DNA from: Echinostoma caproni
Taxonomy: Eukaryota > Platyhelminthes > Trematoda > Plagiorchiida > Echinostomatidae
Length of the DNA: 64,000 nucleotides
Direction: 5' to 3'
Assembly (NCBI GenBank): GCA_900618425.1
Contig: UZAN01039488.1
Span: 1-64,000 of the forward strand
Made by a program: the position numbers and the translations under genes. Of the stretch, positions 11,082-24,399 are shown piece by piece (position 1 is the stretch's first letter; every line of letters starts with the position of its first letter). A model generated the notes under the pieces. That model made no database searches, had not been told where the DNA came from, and was given only the letters and a program-made list of their open reading frames with translations.

Positions 11082-14000
11082 AAACACCGGGTTGAGTTGA
11101 CATCCACTGGCAATCAAGCTGAGGAAATTTATAGCGTTCCGCGGAGAACGCCAACTGCAGTCAGTAGAAAAAAGGAAGCAATAAGAGAAGGTAAGCTTTG
11201 ACAGAAACAAACTGAAATCTTCTGTTTCATGAATTTATGGATACTTGGGGATACAGCCATCTTATTTTCACTTGTTTTTCATTTACCATAATGAGTCTGC
11301 TAAAAATCTTTACATAGACTGACCAAATAGAGGCACACAGGTTCTGTTCAGAACGACAATACTTAATAGAATGATGTGTAAGTGCAAAAGTAAATGGCAA
11401 ACGTGTTTATCAAAAGAAGAATTGAGTAAATTTATATGCTCGCAAGCAACCGAGTTTTTATTGAATCTTCAAATATCTACCGTTTAGCAATCTACGATAA
11501 CTGTTTCTTCTCAGGTTGAATTGAGAATGACTATTGCTCATCACACTCAACTGGTCTGACTCTACCTAAGTCTCATAAAAATATCTACCAATCAGGTTAC
11601 GATTCAATGTAAGTCCCGTGTGTCGTGTCTGATTGGCCGCTCAGTCCTAAGTGGGACATCCCACTTGAGTTTGTCGTATCTATAAGTTGGTCAGTGTGCT
11701 TANGCCCGGAAGACATGCATCCCCGTAACAATGAAATTCCAAACATCGGGTGGGAATAAATCTCCTGTGCTTCAGCTTCATCGCGTTGTGCGAGTAGGGG
11801 ATAAACTAGACACACATGTCTTCACGTTCATATTACCTCCGCAACTTACCCGGGGATTTCTTCAGTCAGCTCAATCCAAAGAGTTTGTTTACGGGGGACA
11901 GAAATGGCAAATTCGGTTAGAATACTACAGCGATCCGCTGGATCTGCAATCCAGAAGAGGTTCATATGTGGTACATTATCAGAAACAGCCACTGGGAGTT
12001 GTGCTACAATCATGTAGCGTAACCAACGGTATAAAAATTGGATTGGACTATGCTCGTTTTACGATTCTCCATCAGGAACACTTCAATCGAAATTTGGTTC
12101 GAGAGGAAATCGGATCACAGTTCATTCAGGTACAACCCTTTGTAAAAGTTCCCCGTTGGATTGAATCCGGTTTTCTATCAAAGGAACATTATCTGTTTGA
12201 TGATTGGTCCGCGATTATGGAAGTGGAGCTGCGAGGTGCGGTCACTGTGTATGAGGAACAGCTTCGTGTACCTCGAGATTCGAAAGAAGCAATGCGCTGT
12301 CGAAGTCTTGAAAGCACTAGCTTCCCTTTTGCCTATGCCGATTGGAGCTTATCAATTGAGTGGAGGGGAAGTGGTGAGCATAGTAACAATTCTGAACGTG
12401 ATATAAGACCAACCTTGTCAATGCAACGTCATGGACGGACAAAACATTGGACACGAGTCCGTTTCCGAGCCATCATTACGTGGCATGACCTGGGTACTGT
12501 AAAAACCGGAGTAATGGATCAGCTTTTAGCTCCCGAGAGCGGAGCATGCACCAACCCGGTGCCGTTTGGTGATCGCCGCTGGTTTTCTTCTAGTGGAGGT
12601 CCAGTTCTAAATCCCAAGAGTCGTATTGTGATCCGCATCGAATTCCACATGGCCGTCCCGATAAGTCGGGTCGACTTGATCCCCACCGAACCTCAGGGAG
12701 GAAAAAATTGTTCACGTGTTTCCGATCCCCTTGGATTCGATTGGATTGTGATGAGTGATATACTGGGCAGTCTTGTGAAGTTGCGTGTGTTCCCCGACCC
12801 GGAAAATTTAGTCACACCGAGAAAAGAAGATAGTGAAAGCGTTGTTTCCACCCGACTGGCATCATTTAATATTCAACTTATCCCCTACGATAATTCCATG
12901 AATATTGTTCGCTCCGCCAAACCCTTCTATACTTGCACAGTGCCTTTGATTGGAAAATCGACAACAGACAATCGTCTCGAGTGTGGAGATATTTGTAGCG
13001 ACATTGCTCTTCAGTTGGATGTGGAAAAAGTAAGTGTTATTTGTGCAGTGATTGGTCGATGCGAGTCTCAAGCATTTATACCTAACTAATAAGGTGGTTG
13101 GCAATCAGTTTACATCAAAGCATACCTTGTTTGAATGTTTAAAATAAGTACCCTCATAGTAGGCATGTAAAACAAATCGGTAAGCTTTTACTTCGTAAAA
13201 CCAGTCATAGGTAGCGAGCGACACATTTCATATCGCCAGTATTTTAACTGCATCATAACCCGAGATCACTGATTTCCTCTCGTTTTTTATCTAACACTGG
13301 GATGTAGGTGCTTGAGAAACGCATGATTCGAATGCTCCCAAAATGTTAAGGGATAAATGCTATTGCCACGATCAAACAGCGTAGCAACATGAACATTCCA
13401 ATTTTTCGAGACAAATATCTTTCAGGTATCCTAACCACCATGCTAGTTTAGGAATGCACATAAATTTCCACACCTCATTTTTTATAGGTATGTAGTTCGG
13501 AATTTGGTTACTCTCGTCCAGCGGACAACGCGATCACATTGCGTATTGAGTGGTTGAACTTGGCCGTCATAAATCGCACCGAACACAGCGCATTTGATGA
13601 TCTGGAAAGTCTGCAACGATATCAAATGCTGTGAGTTCCGTACTATTTTAATCACGCACTCTGAAACACTCTGCAGAGCACGGAATAAACCGGTTGTTTG
13701 AAAAATTCTTGTTCTCCCCAATGGCATGTTTGATCAAAATTGATGTGAAAAATAATATTGTGAAGAGTGAGCTGTTTATTACGCACTTTCAGTGTATCTT
13801 TCTCATATATTTAGGCGATATTATTTTCCCAGACTTTGAGTAACGCTAGATATCCAAGTTTTCTTTATTCAGTAACATTTTTCTGATATGATACGTTTAC
13901 AAAGACGTTTATACCGAATATGTGATTTGTGCAGTTAACTCAGGTGTCGCACATCTGATAAGAACAGTCTTTTTAATATATAAAATCCTGAAAACCACGC

Positions 14001-17000
14001 TGTATCTCCAAGTATTGGCGAAAAAACTCAGCTCATCTCACCCGGTTGATGGTACTCACATGAATAAATGATTTCCGTAGTTAGAGAACGCTTTTTTGTG
14101 CAATCTTTCGGGAACCGTGGGTTTCAGAGCCCAGGTTTCAATTTCATTTCGAAATGAATGAATCGATGCCGAATTGGAAAACAAACTGTAAGCTTTCATT
14201 TCTATTGACGATGTTTGCCTATTTTATATGATTTTCTCATTGAATTTGATGACCGATTCGAGGATAAAAGCTCCTCACCACACTCAAAACTAGAGTTACC
14301 GCCGGAGATTGGTTTTTATAGCCACATTCTCAATCCAATACAAGCAAATCTATGTAGAAAATAAATCAATAACGACGTTACATGCAGCCAACTAAGAGAA
14401 ACACTGGTGGGAGGACGGATGAATCTAAATCCATATGGGAAATTGTCGAGTGTTGTTCTAATTGTGTAAACTGTTAAATTTAACACATTCGATTGAATGT
14501 CAGGGAAATTTAACTCTCTGAACTGATCCTCTCCGAGAACACAGGTCAGGTTTAAACAGGCGAATAACAACTGCATCGACAGTTGCTACTGTCCAAAACC
14601 GAATTGTTCTTGATACATTTAAACCCGACTGAACGTGGGTCGAGGTCCAGATTTCTACCGAATGTGGAACAATGGAGTTCTAAAGATTCTTATATTCTTT
14701 CAATGTATAATAGAACGGGGGTGGTGCTCTTGGATGCGTTTGATAAGTACTTCATTGCTCGACGTAGGTGAGTAGCTCCGTGTGCGCGTATTCATAGATG
14801 AGGTCATCAAAGTTCACTTAACCGCTTTGGCACGGGAGTTTGATGACGTGAAGGAAATACGTGATCTGGTAAGCAGCGAAAACTGATTTCTTAGTAGAAA
14901 CCCAAAGATGGTTGAATCTCTTGAATGGGCTATACCCCCTCCCCCAAAACTGACATAATATGACATTCGTACTTTAGTTATTCTTGGGGGAATCTAACTG
15001 TAATGGAGTAGGGATAAAATCACCAAACATATGTATATATTCGTCTAGTATTTTAAAGAACTTTGAAGTATTTATATTTACGAAATGAAAACTGATTAGT
15101 CTAATTACTCATACATTCCACCTGAGGTTCTCATTGGAAAGCTAGTACATTGCATACAGTTTTACAGAGCACCATGAAACTGATGCGTACTCACGAAAAT
15201 CAGTTCCATCGACAAATTGGTACATATACATGTTCCAATGAAATAATGTCGGTACAGACACCCGTCATCAACGCGATTGTGTAATTATTTATTTCAATGA
15301 AATATACTTTGCATTTTGTTTTTCTTTCAATTTTTCTTCTCACTGGCGGAGAAGGTAAACTATTTCGTGATTTTCAAATTATAGAAATCTGCTTTTATGG
15401 AGTAACTTCTGGCTAAAGATCGCCGAAACACGTTCAGTGTTATAGATGAAAACGTTTCAATTTTTCAAGAGGGGATTTTAAGTTATTGCAGTTCTATTGA
15501 ATAATCAAGTTCACTGATTGCAGCAGAACTGCCAAACAACTTCGTGGCATGGAATTGTTTTAAATATCGATAGTATACTTGAATTTCACATCTTTGTTCA
15601 GCACATGAAGCTATAACTACCATGAGTACTCAACTTGTTACCTATACCCAGGAATGAATTGATTAGAATAATGAAAATACCTGTCCAAAGGATTGAACTG
15701 CAAAACCCGAATAACGCAGACGATCTGCCAGTCGCGTTACTCCATACTTGATTTCTTGTGTAAATCCCGATAGATTTGGTTGATGGGTTGCATGAGAGCC
15801 CTTTGATTGGTCGCCTCCACCTAAGCACTCATTGAATGATCACGTATTCAATCAGATGAACTATAATAAAAAGATAAAGATACTGGATATGCATTGCTGG
15901 TGATATCTAACAACTATACAAAAGCTGAAAACTAGTTCAAAGTCATAGCACTACAAGATTTAGAATACGATCAACAGATTACTCTGTTTATGGCAATTAT
16001 AGAAATACCTTAGTCTGATCCCCTACAGTTCAGTCACACTTCTCCGGATGCGAACTCGAAAGCAATTGTGCCCAAACAAGGAACTTTGATTCTCCCCCAA
16101 ATGAGCAAATCTGATTCATCAATGAATTGGAAATAGCGTATTGTACCACGTTCACCATCCCAATGGCTCATTTTACTTCAGATATGTCCTGCATAAATTA
16201 TACCACTTGAAATCAGTGAAAGATCATCGCTGTTGATGGTTTGCTCTATTAAGCTGTTTAGATTTTCGGATCAAAGCATTTTTGATGAAGAGAGTCAACA
16301 CGCACGATACATATGCATGACCCAAACGCTTAGCAACAAACTCATCGGTGATGCTACTCAGACAGCTTTGAACATTACACAATGTAAAGATTTGCTCCCC
16401 CTAAAAGTACTCCGATGTACCACAAACCAATAACTTGAGGCAAAAACGTATTTCAAGGATTTCGCTATGTAATTGTTCGTAGACACCAACAATAACGCTC
16501 AGATCATGCAGCCGTGCACCCATGGGCCCTCAGAGAAAGACGCATACTTCGATCTCATACATGGACACAAATAATACGTACTTTCGATAGGTTCCATCAG
16601 CGATGAAACATCTTTTTAACGCTCTTTTTTGGTTCTATGTGCAAAAAGTGAATAGTACTTCAGTAGCACGTTNTTCCTGACCTTTGATCAAACATAGTTT
16701 ATAAATGAACTCGGGGGATTTCAATTCCTGATATTTGAAGATCATTTCCAGTGTGTTCGTACGGGTATCTATTCATTAACACCGAGAATTAGTAAATCAA
16801 AAAACATTTTTAGCAATATTAACTACATCAAAATTCGAAACATTGTAGTGCGTACGTGTAAAAAGCGCACTACAGATGATAGGTCGTGTTTGTTCCCGGT
16901 TATGCATAATAAATAATGGAAGCAAAGAAATGGAATGATCAAATCTTCTTTGATTCATTCCAACAGTAAAAGTGCGATATGTACCACAACCAAATGCAGT

Positions 17001-20000
17001 GTGTTTCTTCGGTTAAACTATTATCTGCATTTTTTATGTACATAATAACAATTATTCCACAATGATCTTAGGGGGTTGTTCCGTTGATACAACATATTAT
17101 AATCCAACATTAATGTTTTGCAACGGTTATCCCGTTTGCAAATGTTTTGTCTTAACCAATTTTGTGTCACATTATATCTGAAATTCGCCGTCACTCATGC
17201 CATCCACTTTTTATACATCATCAGCATATTGTAAAAATTTCCGTATATTTACAACTCAGCTGAGCAAAAAAATATCCATCTCCATAAACATATCAAGGAC
17301 TCAAATTATTTGGGTGGGGTATCGAATATAAGATGAAGTTCATCAGATTTTGCTCCTTTGGTACTGGGTTCATTGGGACCGGTTGCTTGCACCGAGCTTG
17401 CGAAGACTGGTTGTTCTACATGGTAAATACAAAAGATAATACGCTACGGAATAAGCTGTTTATTGTTCAAGCGAACATTGTGCTTGTCTGTTATCCAGGA
17501 AATACCGGGTTCGAGCTCTAGTTGGATCGATGGATTTCATCTGCTAACTAGACCCCAGCAAAGTCAAAACAGCAGTACCGTGCTTCGTAGGCATTTGGCG
17601 TCTATAGCCTGTGCTCTGTATACGACGAAAATCATCTTTCAATCAAATCGAATCTCCCACTACTCTCGTGTGGAGTACGGAAAAGTATATTGACTCGAAA
17701 AGTCACTGCTAGATGCAGAGTGGTTGAGGCAAATGAGTTGTGAAATCCGACATTCTGAAATCAAGATACCCTCATAAAATGTTTCTAATGTACAAGTGTT
17801 GTATCAAGACTTGAGTGAATACAACGATCTGTAGCACTCGGGAAACGGTGATCCGATTTGCACTAAGGATCCGACATGCTGTATCTTTTTAAACGGAAAT
17901 CTGTTTCAGTGCACTTTATCTGGGTATGAGAAAATGGAGCACCCAAATGTCTATTTCGGAATCCATTACATTTTTGATAAACTATAACAGTTGTAAAAAG
18001 GAATTATTCATAATGTAAGCGACTACAATGTGATGTTATGGGTAAATGTGGAAAACAACAATAATAATAATAATGATAATAATAATAATAACACGTAGCC
18101 TATCGACAGAAAGCCGGCATTTTCTGTCTAAGCATAACCCAAAATATTATCTTCAGGTTTCTACTTTCACAGCTGCACAACTGGAATAACGTCAGTATGT
18201 ATATGTGCTAAGAACGCACTGTCTGAGAAGCGTCTCATCGGATCGGAACGCATCTTTGGCACGTGGAAGCTAATGCAGCTAATGAAATATTCATAGCTGA
18301 AGGCAAATTGATTAACATGGGCAACTGACAAGGTGAACAGTAAAAACGTATCACATGGACTCCGTTGGGGTGCACTGCAGTCGGTAAAATGTGTGCCAGC
18401 AAAGAATAGGTTGTTCCATTACAAATTTGGTTCAGTGCCTTTAACCTGAATCTGCATGTCAGTCCCAAAACTTTCGTACGGTTTTTTATGCGGGATGAAA
18501 ACGCAACAATAAAGCACATTTTTCATACCTCCATTTGTGATCGTGAACAAATCCGGGCACAGAGCGTAATGAACGGGACGGAATTAAATGCAATACACTT
18601 TTGGCTGCGAACAGCTACAAACAGAACAGTGAGGCAGGTCACGGAAAGTTTAAGAATGACGCGGCAAACAGTGTTGAAACCAGAGAAATTCTAAGGAGTA
18701 TTCGGGATCTGAGCAACCTAACGGACGAACGTAACAGTGTATAGCAGATCAAAGTCAATGAATCTGGAGGATAGAATTAAAGTGACGATACCACCTGTTT
18801 AACTGAAATATAGGGCGCAGCCGAACCGTATTTCGTTTGGATAGGCTCCGAATTGGATCAGTTAAGGTTCAGGGGACATAAATTGAATGATGCTTCACAT
18901 AGTAAAGGAGAACGCGCAGAGGTCAATATGCACCACAAATGTTTCACCTTTATCCATGAACAATCTTACTTTTTCCAGTTACACTCGTGAATCATTAATA
19001 ATACTTTCAAACAGCTGATGTATTTGACAAAACTAGAATCTAGAATCGATCGTTCTGGAGAGTCCTTGCATGATGAACACTAGGGAATAAGCATTTATAT
19101 GCCTTATATTCTCTGTCACAGAAGTTATAGTTCACAACAGAACAATACTTATTCTGATTGTTTTAAATTGGGCACATTGCTTTCCGATGCAAAGTTACTA
19201 CCTCCCACCTGTTGTTATTTTGTTTCCCTCGCATTGGAATATTTGACGTCAACGCATTTATTCGGGCCAGTTCTTTAATGGTCGCTGTCGAACACCTGAC
19301 ATGTTGTAGGTCAGTGTCCGTCAACCCAGTTTTGATTATCCGCCCAGTTATTAAATACTAAAGTTCTGTTATGATTTATACTGGGAGTAAAAACCCTTAT
19401 ACCGATCAAATTCCAGGCAATAATGGTCAAACCCAGAACTAGCACACGGAATTAAATCCGAGGGCAGCATTTGACAACGGAGTCATGCTGCACCATGCGG
19501 AAAGCGAGAACGGACAGGGATATCATGTTCGAATAACACAGAAGACTTCATAGTCTATATGCAATCATCACAAGTCCTCTCTACCTCTGGCTCGCATGCA
19601 CACTCGTATAACCGACCATATATTTGAGTACACATAAATATATGACTAGCTATTTACACCACTCACGGACCCGTCACAGCAGCTTTTACTGCGCTCCATT
19701 TCTAATGGTTGACCTTTTGTCATGGGATTCCTCATTGATTCATATGGGCTGAGCCAGGCTTGGTGCGATCGGGTTCCTCTCCGAGCTAATAAAGGTTTAA
19801 AGATATCACCCAAATATTACCAAATATTGCGCAATCTCCCTTGCTGTTCTGTTATTCACCGGTTTTATTCCGCAGTTCAAATTTTGATCGATTTTACCCC
19901 ATTCGTCGAGCTTTCTGCTAATTTTCGACAGTAATACGTAGTCAAAGGGAAATTTTGCCATGTTTCGCGTGGTTTTTCATCCTTTCTCACGGTTGTAACC

Positions 20001-22418
20001 GTTTGCCAATCGTTCTTTTACCTTTGCTTATGATGTTTTGTAGATTTTATTCCTGGCTTTTCACTTCGTTCGCTCATGGTTTTTTAGCTTGTATTCATAG
20101 CATGGCGTTTTATCAATTGTTTTCTATAATTTATAACTCAGGAAGTTCGCATACTGTCTCAATCGAGTGGACATTTCATTGTACAGGGTTTGGACAAAAT
20201 TACATGCAACAAAACTATATCACCAAGTTCGGTGAACTTGGAGGAAGTTCGACCGCCCACCGCCTAACCGAAAGCGAATATACATGATTATTAATTACAG
20301 CGACTGAATGAAGTGGCTGTAATACCGATAAACACCCCGTTTCCGCAAACTATAGTTTCGCGTCAAGCCGCGCTCTCTCGTTGGGACACCTTATGTATGC
20401 TCGAGTTTCATTCTCGCACTCCGCGTCCGAAGTGTGGAAAGGATTAGGTCTGAACAACGACATGGAATGTGGATGAAATCGGACAATAGTAATGATCAGA
20501 TTAATCAGGTCGTTTCTTACACTTTCAGGATAACACGTCACCATGCATTCAATTCAATCTCCGGTTTTACTCATCATCGTTCAACTTATGCAAACATATT
20601 CGTTGCTCTACGTGCTTTTTATAAGTCAGCATGAATTAAGATACCTGTGACGTATTCGGTCATCCCATTCAAAAGTGTATAACCTGAATTGGGAAATGTG
20701 GTCAACGAAAAGGTTACATGAACTCGGTCATGCATGTGTGTGTGTCTGCGTGCGTGCGTGCGTGCATGCTTAAGCAGTATCGCGACCGTTGCGTTTCAGG
20801 ATTTAATTTCCGTTTTACAAGGGAAAGTAGATCGTGGTACCTGTAAGATACAAAGAACGAAGAAAAAAAAACTGGGAGACTAAGGTGAACGGAACTAGAA
20901 GAAAAATCTCTGAGTTAAAACATACAAAAGGGATCAGTTGTCAACAACGTTTGTTAAAACCTAGTTTAGAATAAGGAGAATAAGGAAAGTTATTAGGTTG
21001 CGTATAACCAATATTCATTGGGATTTTGAAAAATCACAAAGTACGGTGTGTCTTCGTCATAGATGCTCAACGCCTGTTTGCACCGAATGTTAAACTTAGG
21101 CTAGCTCAAGTTTGTTAGAAGGTAAAATAAATAATCTGCTGCTATCAACTGTATCTTTCGGACCTTCCTATGATTCCTATGATCCGTTGATCCACGCTTT
21201 ACAATAAATAAATATCGAGGATCAAAAAATAATCTTCTATAGAACGCACTATTTGAAAAACGTCTTTTGTGCCCCGAAACTGTTGGTGTACGTGAGGTTA
21301 AATTTTGGGTTCTTTAAGGTGAGTCTTATTTCTGCGATTCTCTGCAGATGCTGCTCATCTTTCTGTGCGAGGCTCATGTGAGATTTTTGTGCTGATGAAT
21401 TTCTTTAAATCTTGCCTGAACCTGGGAATACTGATTTTCTTGGAATGCTGAGGTCATTCATTCACCCGATCAATTTATCATCACGCTACTCGAAACAACT
21501 CTCCCTTTCCATAATTTGGAGTTTCACACAAACTTTTATACAAGGGGTTGCGCAAAACCTTTCAACAAACCATGTTAAAAGTGAAACGCTTTTGATTGCG
21601 TCGGATTTATTTCCACGGCTGCCGAAATCAGCCAGTTAATGCAATACGATACGAGAAACAGGCTAAAACTTATCAGATATGTTTGTGGTTTTGTGAGCAA
21701 ATGAAGTAAATTCTTTTCTGAGACTGAAATTGAATAAAATAATGCCCAAAATTTCAGAACCCCTTCTCTTTGGAGACTGATCACTTGGTGTAACGCTATG
21801 GTTTATTTTTTATTTTTCAGTCAAGAACTGCAGTCAAAAACAAGTGAACTGAAACGTGTTTTGGGAAGCGTCAAATCCGACAGTACCAATGACGGGCGAT
21901 TATCATTTCAGCACAGTGTGGAAACATCCCCAGTATACAGTGGGCGTGTTCTCCCAGCCGGAGAAGATGAATCGTGCGTAAAGCGAGAAGTCTCCAAACA
22001 GGTTGTGAGGCAGGTTACTGAAAATCGTCAAAATAACTTTGAGGCAGGACAAAGCAGACAACCGGGACAGTTGGTACATCGTCGAAGTCATCAGGGTGAA
22101 TTACTGACCGATCGAAATCATATATCCAGCTTTCACACACCTCCGATTTTTGTGGACGAAAGTCCGGAGCGCAATGGTTCGCATACACGCAGTCTCACGC
22201 CAGCAGCAGCACCAGCAAGTTGGCGTCGTCATAGCTCCTGCCTTGAGGATGTAGGTTCATGCCAGCAGCGTGCACGTCGTCGGCTTCCATCCCCTCCCAA
22301 TACTGCCGTGCCTATGACAGCTGATGGACACCTGTCGGTGAATTTCTGCGGATCGCCAAACTACGCAAGTAGCCCTCGTCTGACGGCGCGTAGTTCGTTT
22401 GAGCGTCATGAAAACTGA
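11082..22418 (+). CDS. MATH/TRAF-like domain and coiled-coil protein, spliced gene (5' end not found)
   Basis: Four exons join in agreeing phase: about 11,082-11,190 (donor gtaagc), 11,687-13,029 (donor gtaagt), 13,488-13,630 (acceptor tttatag, donor gtgagt) and 21,821-22,418 (acceptor tttttcag, stop tga). Together they give about 730 residues, N-terminally incomplete; the 5' edge of the first exon is uncertain and it has no Met. Numbered from the Met at 11,731, residues 20-168 look like a MATH domain: FVYGGQKWQIRL at 52-63, ARFTILHQ at 108-115 and GFLSKEHYLFDD at 147-158. Residues 240-430 are beta-rich and unassigned. Residues 469-505, spanning the last junction, have coiled-coil spacing (LESLQRYQMLQELQ). 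The tail of about 175 residues is Ser/Arg/Pro-rich. MATH domains commonly bind proteins, so an adaptor role is inference. An N at 11,703 leaves one codon (tan) undecided, and if it is a stop the Met at 11,731 is the start. Confidence 0.7.
14651..14868 (+). other. coding-like island in the intron, candidate cassette exon
   Basis: Segment 14,651-14,767 is 117 nt with one leading base, 38 codons and two trailing bases before a strong donor (gtag then gtgagt). Its entry and exit phases are exactly those of the exons either side, so it could be included or skipped without a frameshift. Its peptide includes YNRTGVVLLDAFDKYF. The acceptor (gaggtccag) is weak. Directly after it, 14,776-14,868 is open in another frame (VRVFIDEV, then AREFDDVKEIRDL) before gtaagc. 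Either alternative exons or a decayed coding fragment is possible. Confidence 0.3.
17333..17693 (+). CDS. candidate two-exon gene nested in the intron
   Basis: Exon 1 is 17,333-17,422, an ATG followed by 29 codons starting MKFIRFCSFGTGF, with donor gtaaat. Exon 2 is 17,499-17,693, acceptor cttgtctgttatccag, with 64 codons and a tga. The 76-nt intron is phase 0 and the joined frame is open, giving 94 residues. The N-terminus is hydrophobic and Cys-containing but not a clear signal peptide. No aataaa follows closely. It has the same strand as its host gene. The product is not recognised, and chance assembly of two open stretches is a real alternative. Confidence 0.3.
18058..18091. repeat. (AAT)n microsatellite
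   Basis: About eleven aat/ata units with one g interruption. Confidence 0.9.
20731..20768. repeat. (TG)n/(TGCG)n compound microsatellite
   Basis: TG units followed by tgcg units. Confidence 0.9.
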
Positions 22419-22474
22419 TACGGAGCATGTGATAAATTCGTGAGCCTTGTTTTCTCTTTTCTGACATTTCAAAT

Positions 22475-22480
22475 AATAAA
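22475..22480 (+). terminator. polyadenylation signal of the MATH-like gene
   Basis: aataaa 57 nt after the tga stop codon at 22,418, at a normal distance for a 3' end. Confidence 0.5.
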
Positions 22481-23649
22481 TTCTCATTTCAGAAACGCTT
22501 TACAGTTTGATTTTGTTCCCAATAATTGATGTCAGATGCCGTCCATGTTCACGGCTCATTATCAAACGCTTTTTCTTCCCTGTCCATAACGACCCACCAC
22601 CATCAGCACCAACACCACTGACATCATCACCCCTGCCCAGGAACACAGTTCGCCGTTGTGTTTTTGATTCATTTATTGTCTGTTCCAAGTGGAACCAGTC
22701 CCCCCCCCCCAACACAACCTCCCAGTCGCAATATGTGCCCTGTTCCAGAAGCACAACCGTTACACAAATGGAGCGTCTATGTTTGTATTCTTGTCGTGTC
22801 CGCACAATATCTCCAAAAACTATCTATCTTGAGCCTGGGTTAAATTGTCAGAAATCAAGCGCTATCTATCCATCCATCCGAGACAATTTGATTGCTTTTT
22901 GTGTCGTCTTAAGCACACCATCGATCATAGGTATGGCTGATTTGCTTACTATATCCCGATCGATTTTCCCAAGCGTTTTGCGGAATACGTGTCAGTTTGA
23001 TTGGTTTGTAGTCTCTAATTTATCAAAAATGTAAGCTCACACCCAGTGGCATGACATACAAAAGTATCCATTTGCAAGAAAAACGCAAAGTCTGTTTCGC
23101 ACATCAATCCAAAGTTTGCGGACCGTGAAAGATAAGTATAGAGAATATCACGCTGCTGGGCGAGAAACAAAGACAGCAATCATATTTGTATGGAAACAGA
23201 TACTAAAACAAGAAATACTGCACCAAGGTTTTTCAAACTGTAACTGCTCCCGTTTTTGGGGGACCCAAAGTGAGATCGGATAATTGGATTTTTGCCTTTT
23301 GTTGCATTCTATATATAAATGGTTAGAAATTCACTTGAAAGTGTTGGACCTACTTCGAACAACCCAGACCACACAACTTTGAGAAATGTTTGTGTACAGT
23401 TTCTGACTTAGAAACAGTGGAATTCTCTTGATGATTATAGGCTGTCACTCGAGAAGGTTGCATATGACCTGCTAGCAAGAACACCATACACCACTATTGC
23501 ACCAATAAATAGATAAATAAATAACACGCCTGAAAAAGGGTTATTTTAACTGGAAGTCGAGAGAAAACTGGTTCCGATAAGGTCGTAGTTACTGGCCGAC
23601 AAGTGTAGAGTTAGATGCGAGGGTTCGACAAGCGGGAAATACGTGTATT
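22481..23649 (+). other. possible alternative 3' region, no gene called
   Basis: An acceptor-like ttctcatttcag at 22,492 begins a 540-nt open frame (22,495-23,034) rich in Pro/Ser/Thr, with a run of 11 C at 22,700-22,710. I found no compatible donor in the preceding exon, so this is more likely 3' UTR or intergenic. An aataaat/gataaat cluster at 23,502-23,525 could serve as a distal polyadenylation signal. Confidence 0.3.
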
Positions 23650-24290
23650 TATTCTCATTTTCACGAACACAACGAAATGGAAATTTTAGAAGGCGCTTTA
23701 CCACAGCAGAATCCCGTAGGCCAACGGCAATTAGATCCCTTATTAGACTCTCTTCCAGACAGACACAAAAATTGCACGACCGAGCCAGTGATTTTACGGA
23801 TAGGAAAAATGCGTCAAGGGACTCAACATGCTGCTTTCTCCTCTGCTTGAAAATGTATCGATCGTAAGTCTCGTTGGATTCGCCAAGACAGTATCACTCC
23901 ATCTTCACCATCACCACCTGCCAATCTCCACGGTCCTCATCTGGACTGTAAGCAAATCCATTTATGACACGCAGAGCAGCCGGACCAATCGAGTGACGGA
24001 ACAAAGCCAAGTGTACGGGACTGGATTCGCGGTCCATCGCTGACAGTGTACGAAGGTCTCCATGCTGTTTGCCACAGTTTCCAGTTGTCAGTCAATCGCC
24101 CCGTCTTCTCTATAGTCAGGTAAGCCGGCGGTTGGACCTGCAGTCGATTATTCAGTCTCTCCAACATTGGGAAGTTTGTATCATTTTTCGCTGCCATCAT
24201 GTCAAGAGTCGGTTCTTCAGGAAATACTCTCGATATATTTTCTCTAGTCCGCTGGAAACGAATCACATTTTGGAAGGGAATCACAGGCGT
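23650..24290 (-). mobile_element. Ty3/gypsy-type gag remnant (pseudogene)
   Basis: Minus-strand translation in broken frames gives a typical gypsy gag order. A segment with TGRLTDNWKLWQ (24,180-24,130) is followed after a frameshift by ALFRHSIGPAALRVINGF (about 24,010-23,950), then DEDRGDWQVVMVKME, an in-frame stop near 23,905, and SNETYDRYIFKQRR (about 23,890-23,850). Trematodes carry gypsy elements of the CsRn1 group, but I cannot assign the clade. No LTR, protease or polymerase is attached. It is too broken to be functional. Confidence 0.7.
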
Positions 24291-24399
24291 TTATATATAA
24301 ACCTGGACCAATCAGACTGTTCGGTATGCAAAATTAAAGTCTTATACGGACCAATCATAAAAACACAATTGATACAGTAAAACAAACAATCAATTCAAA

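Larger units (their letters stand above)
13631..21820 (+). other. 8.2 kb intron of the MATH-like gene
   Basis: The donor gtgagt at 13,631 and acceptor tttatttttcag at 21,820 leave a split Leu codon (ct plus t). The intron holds a phase-symmetric candidate cassette exon (14,651-14,767), a possible nested small gene (17,333-17,693), an (AAT)n tract, a TG/CG-type microsatellite and otherwise AT-rich sequence. A plus-strand open stretch before a good donor at 21,320 ends in the wrong phase for this gene. Confidence 0.6.

Noticed and set aside
18235..18694. Plus- and minus-strand frames considered as a gag-like remnant
   Set aside because: No gag motif survives inspection on either strand.
21200..21319. 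Open stretch ending at a strong gtgagt donor in the MATH-gene intron
   Set aside because: It ends in phase 0, whereas the next exon needs phase 2, and it is rich in chance-like AT codons.
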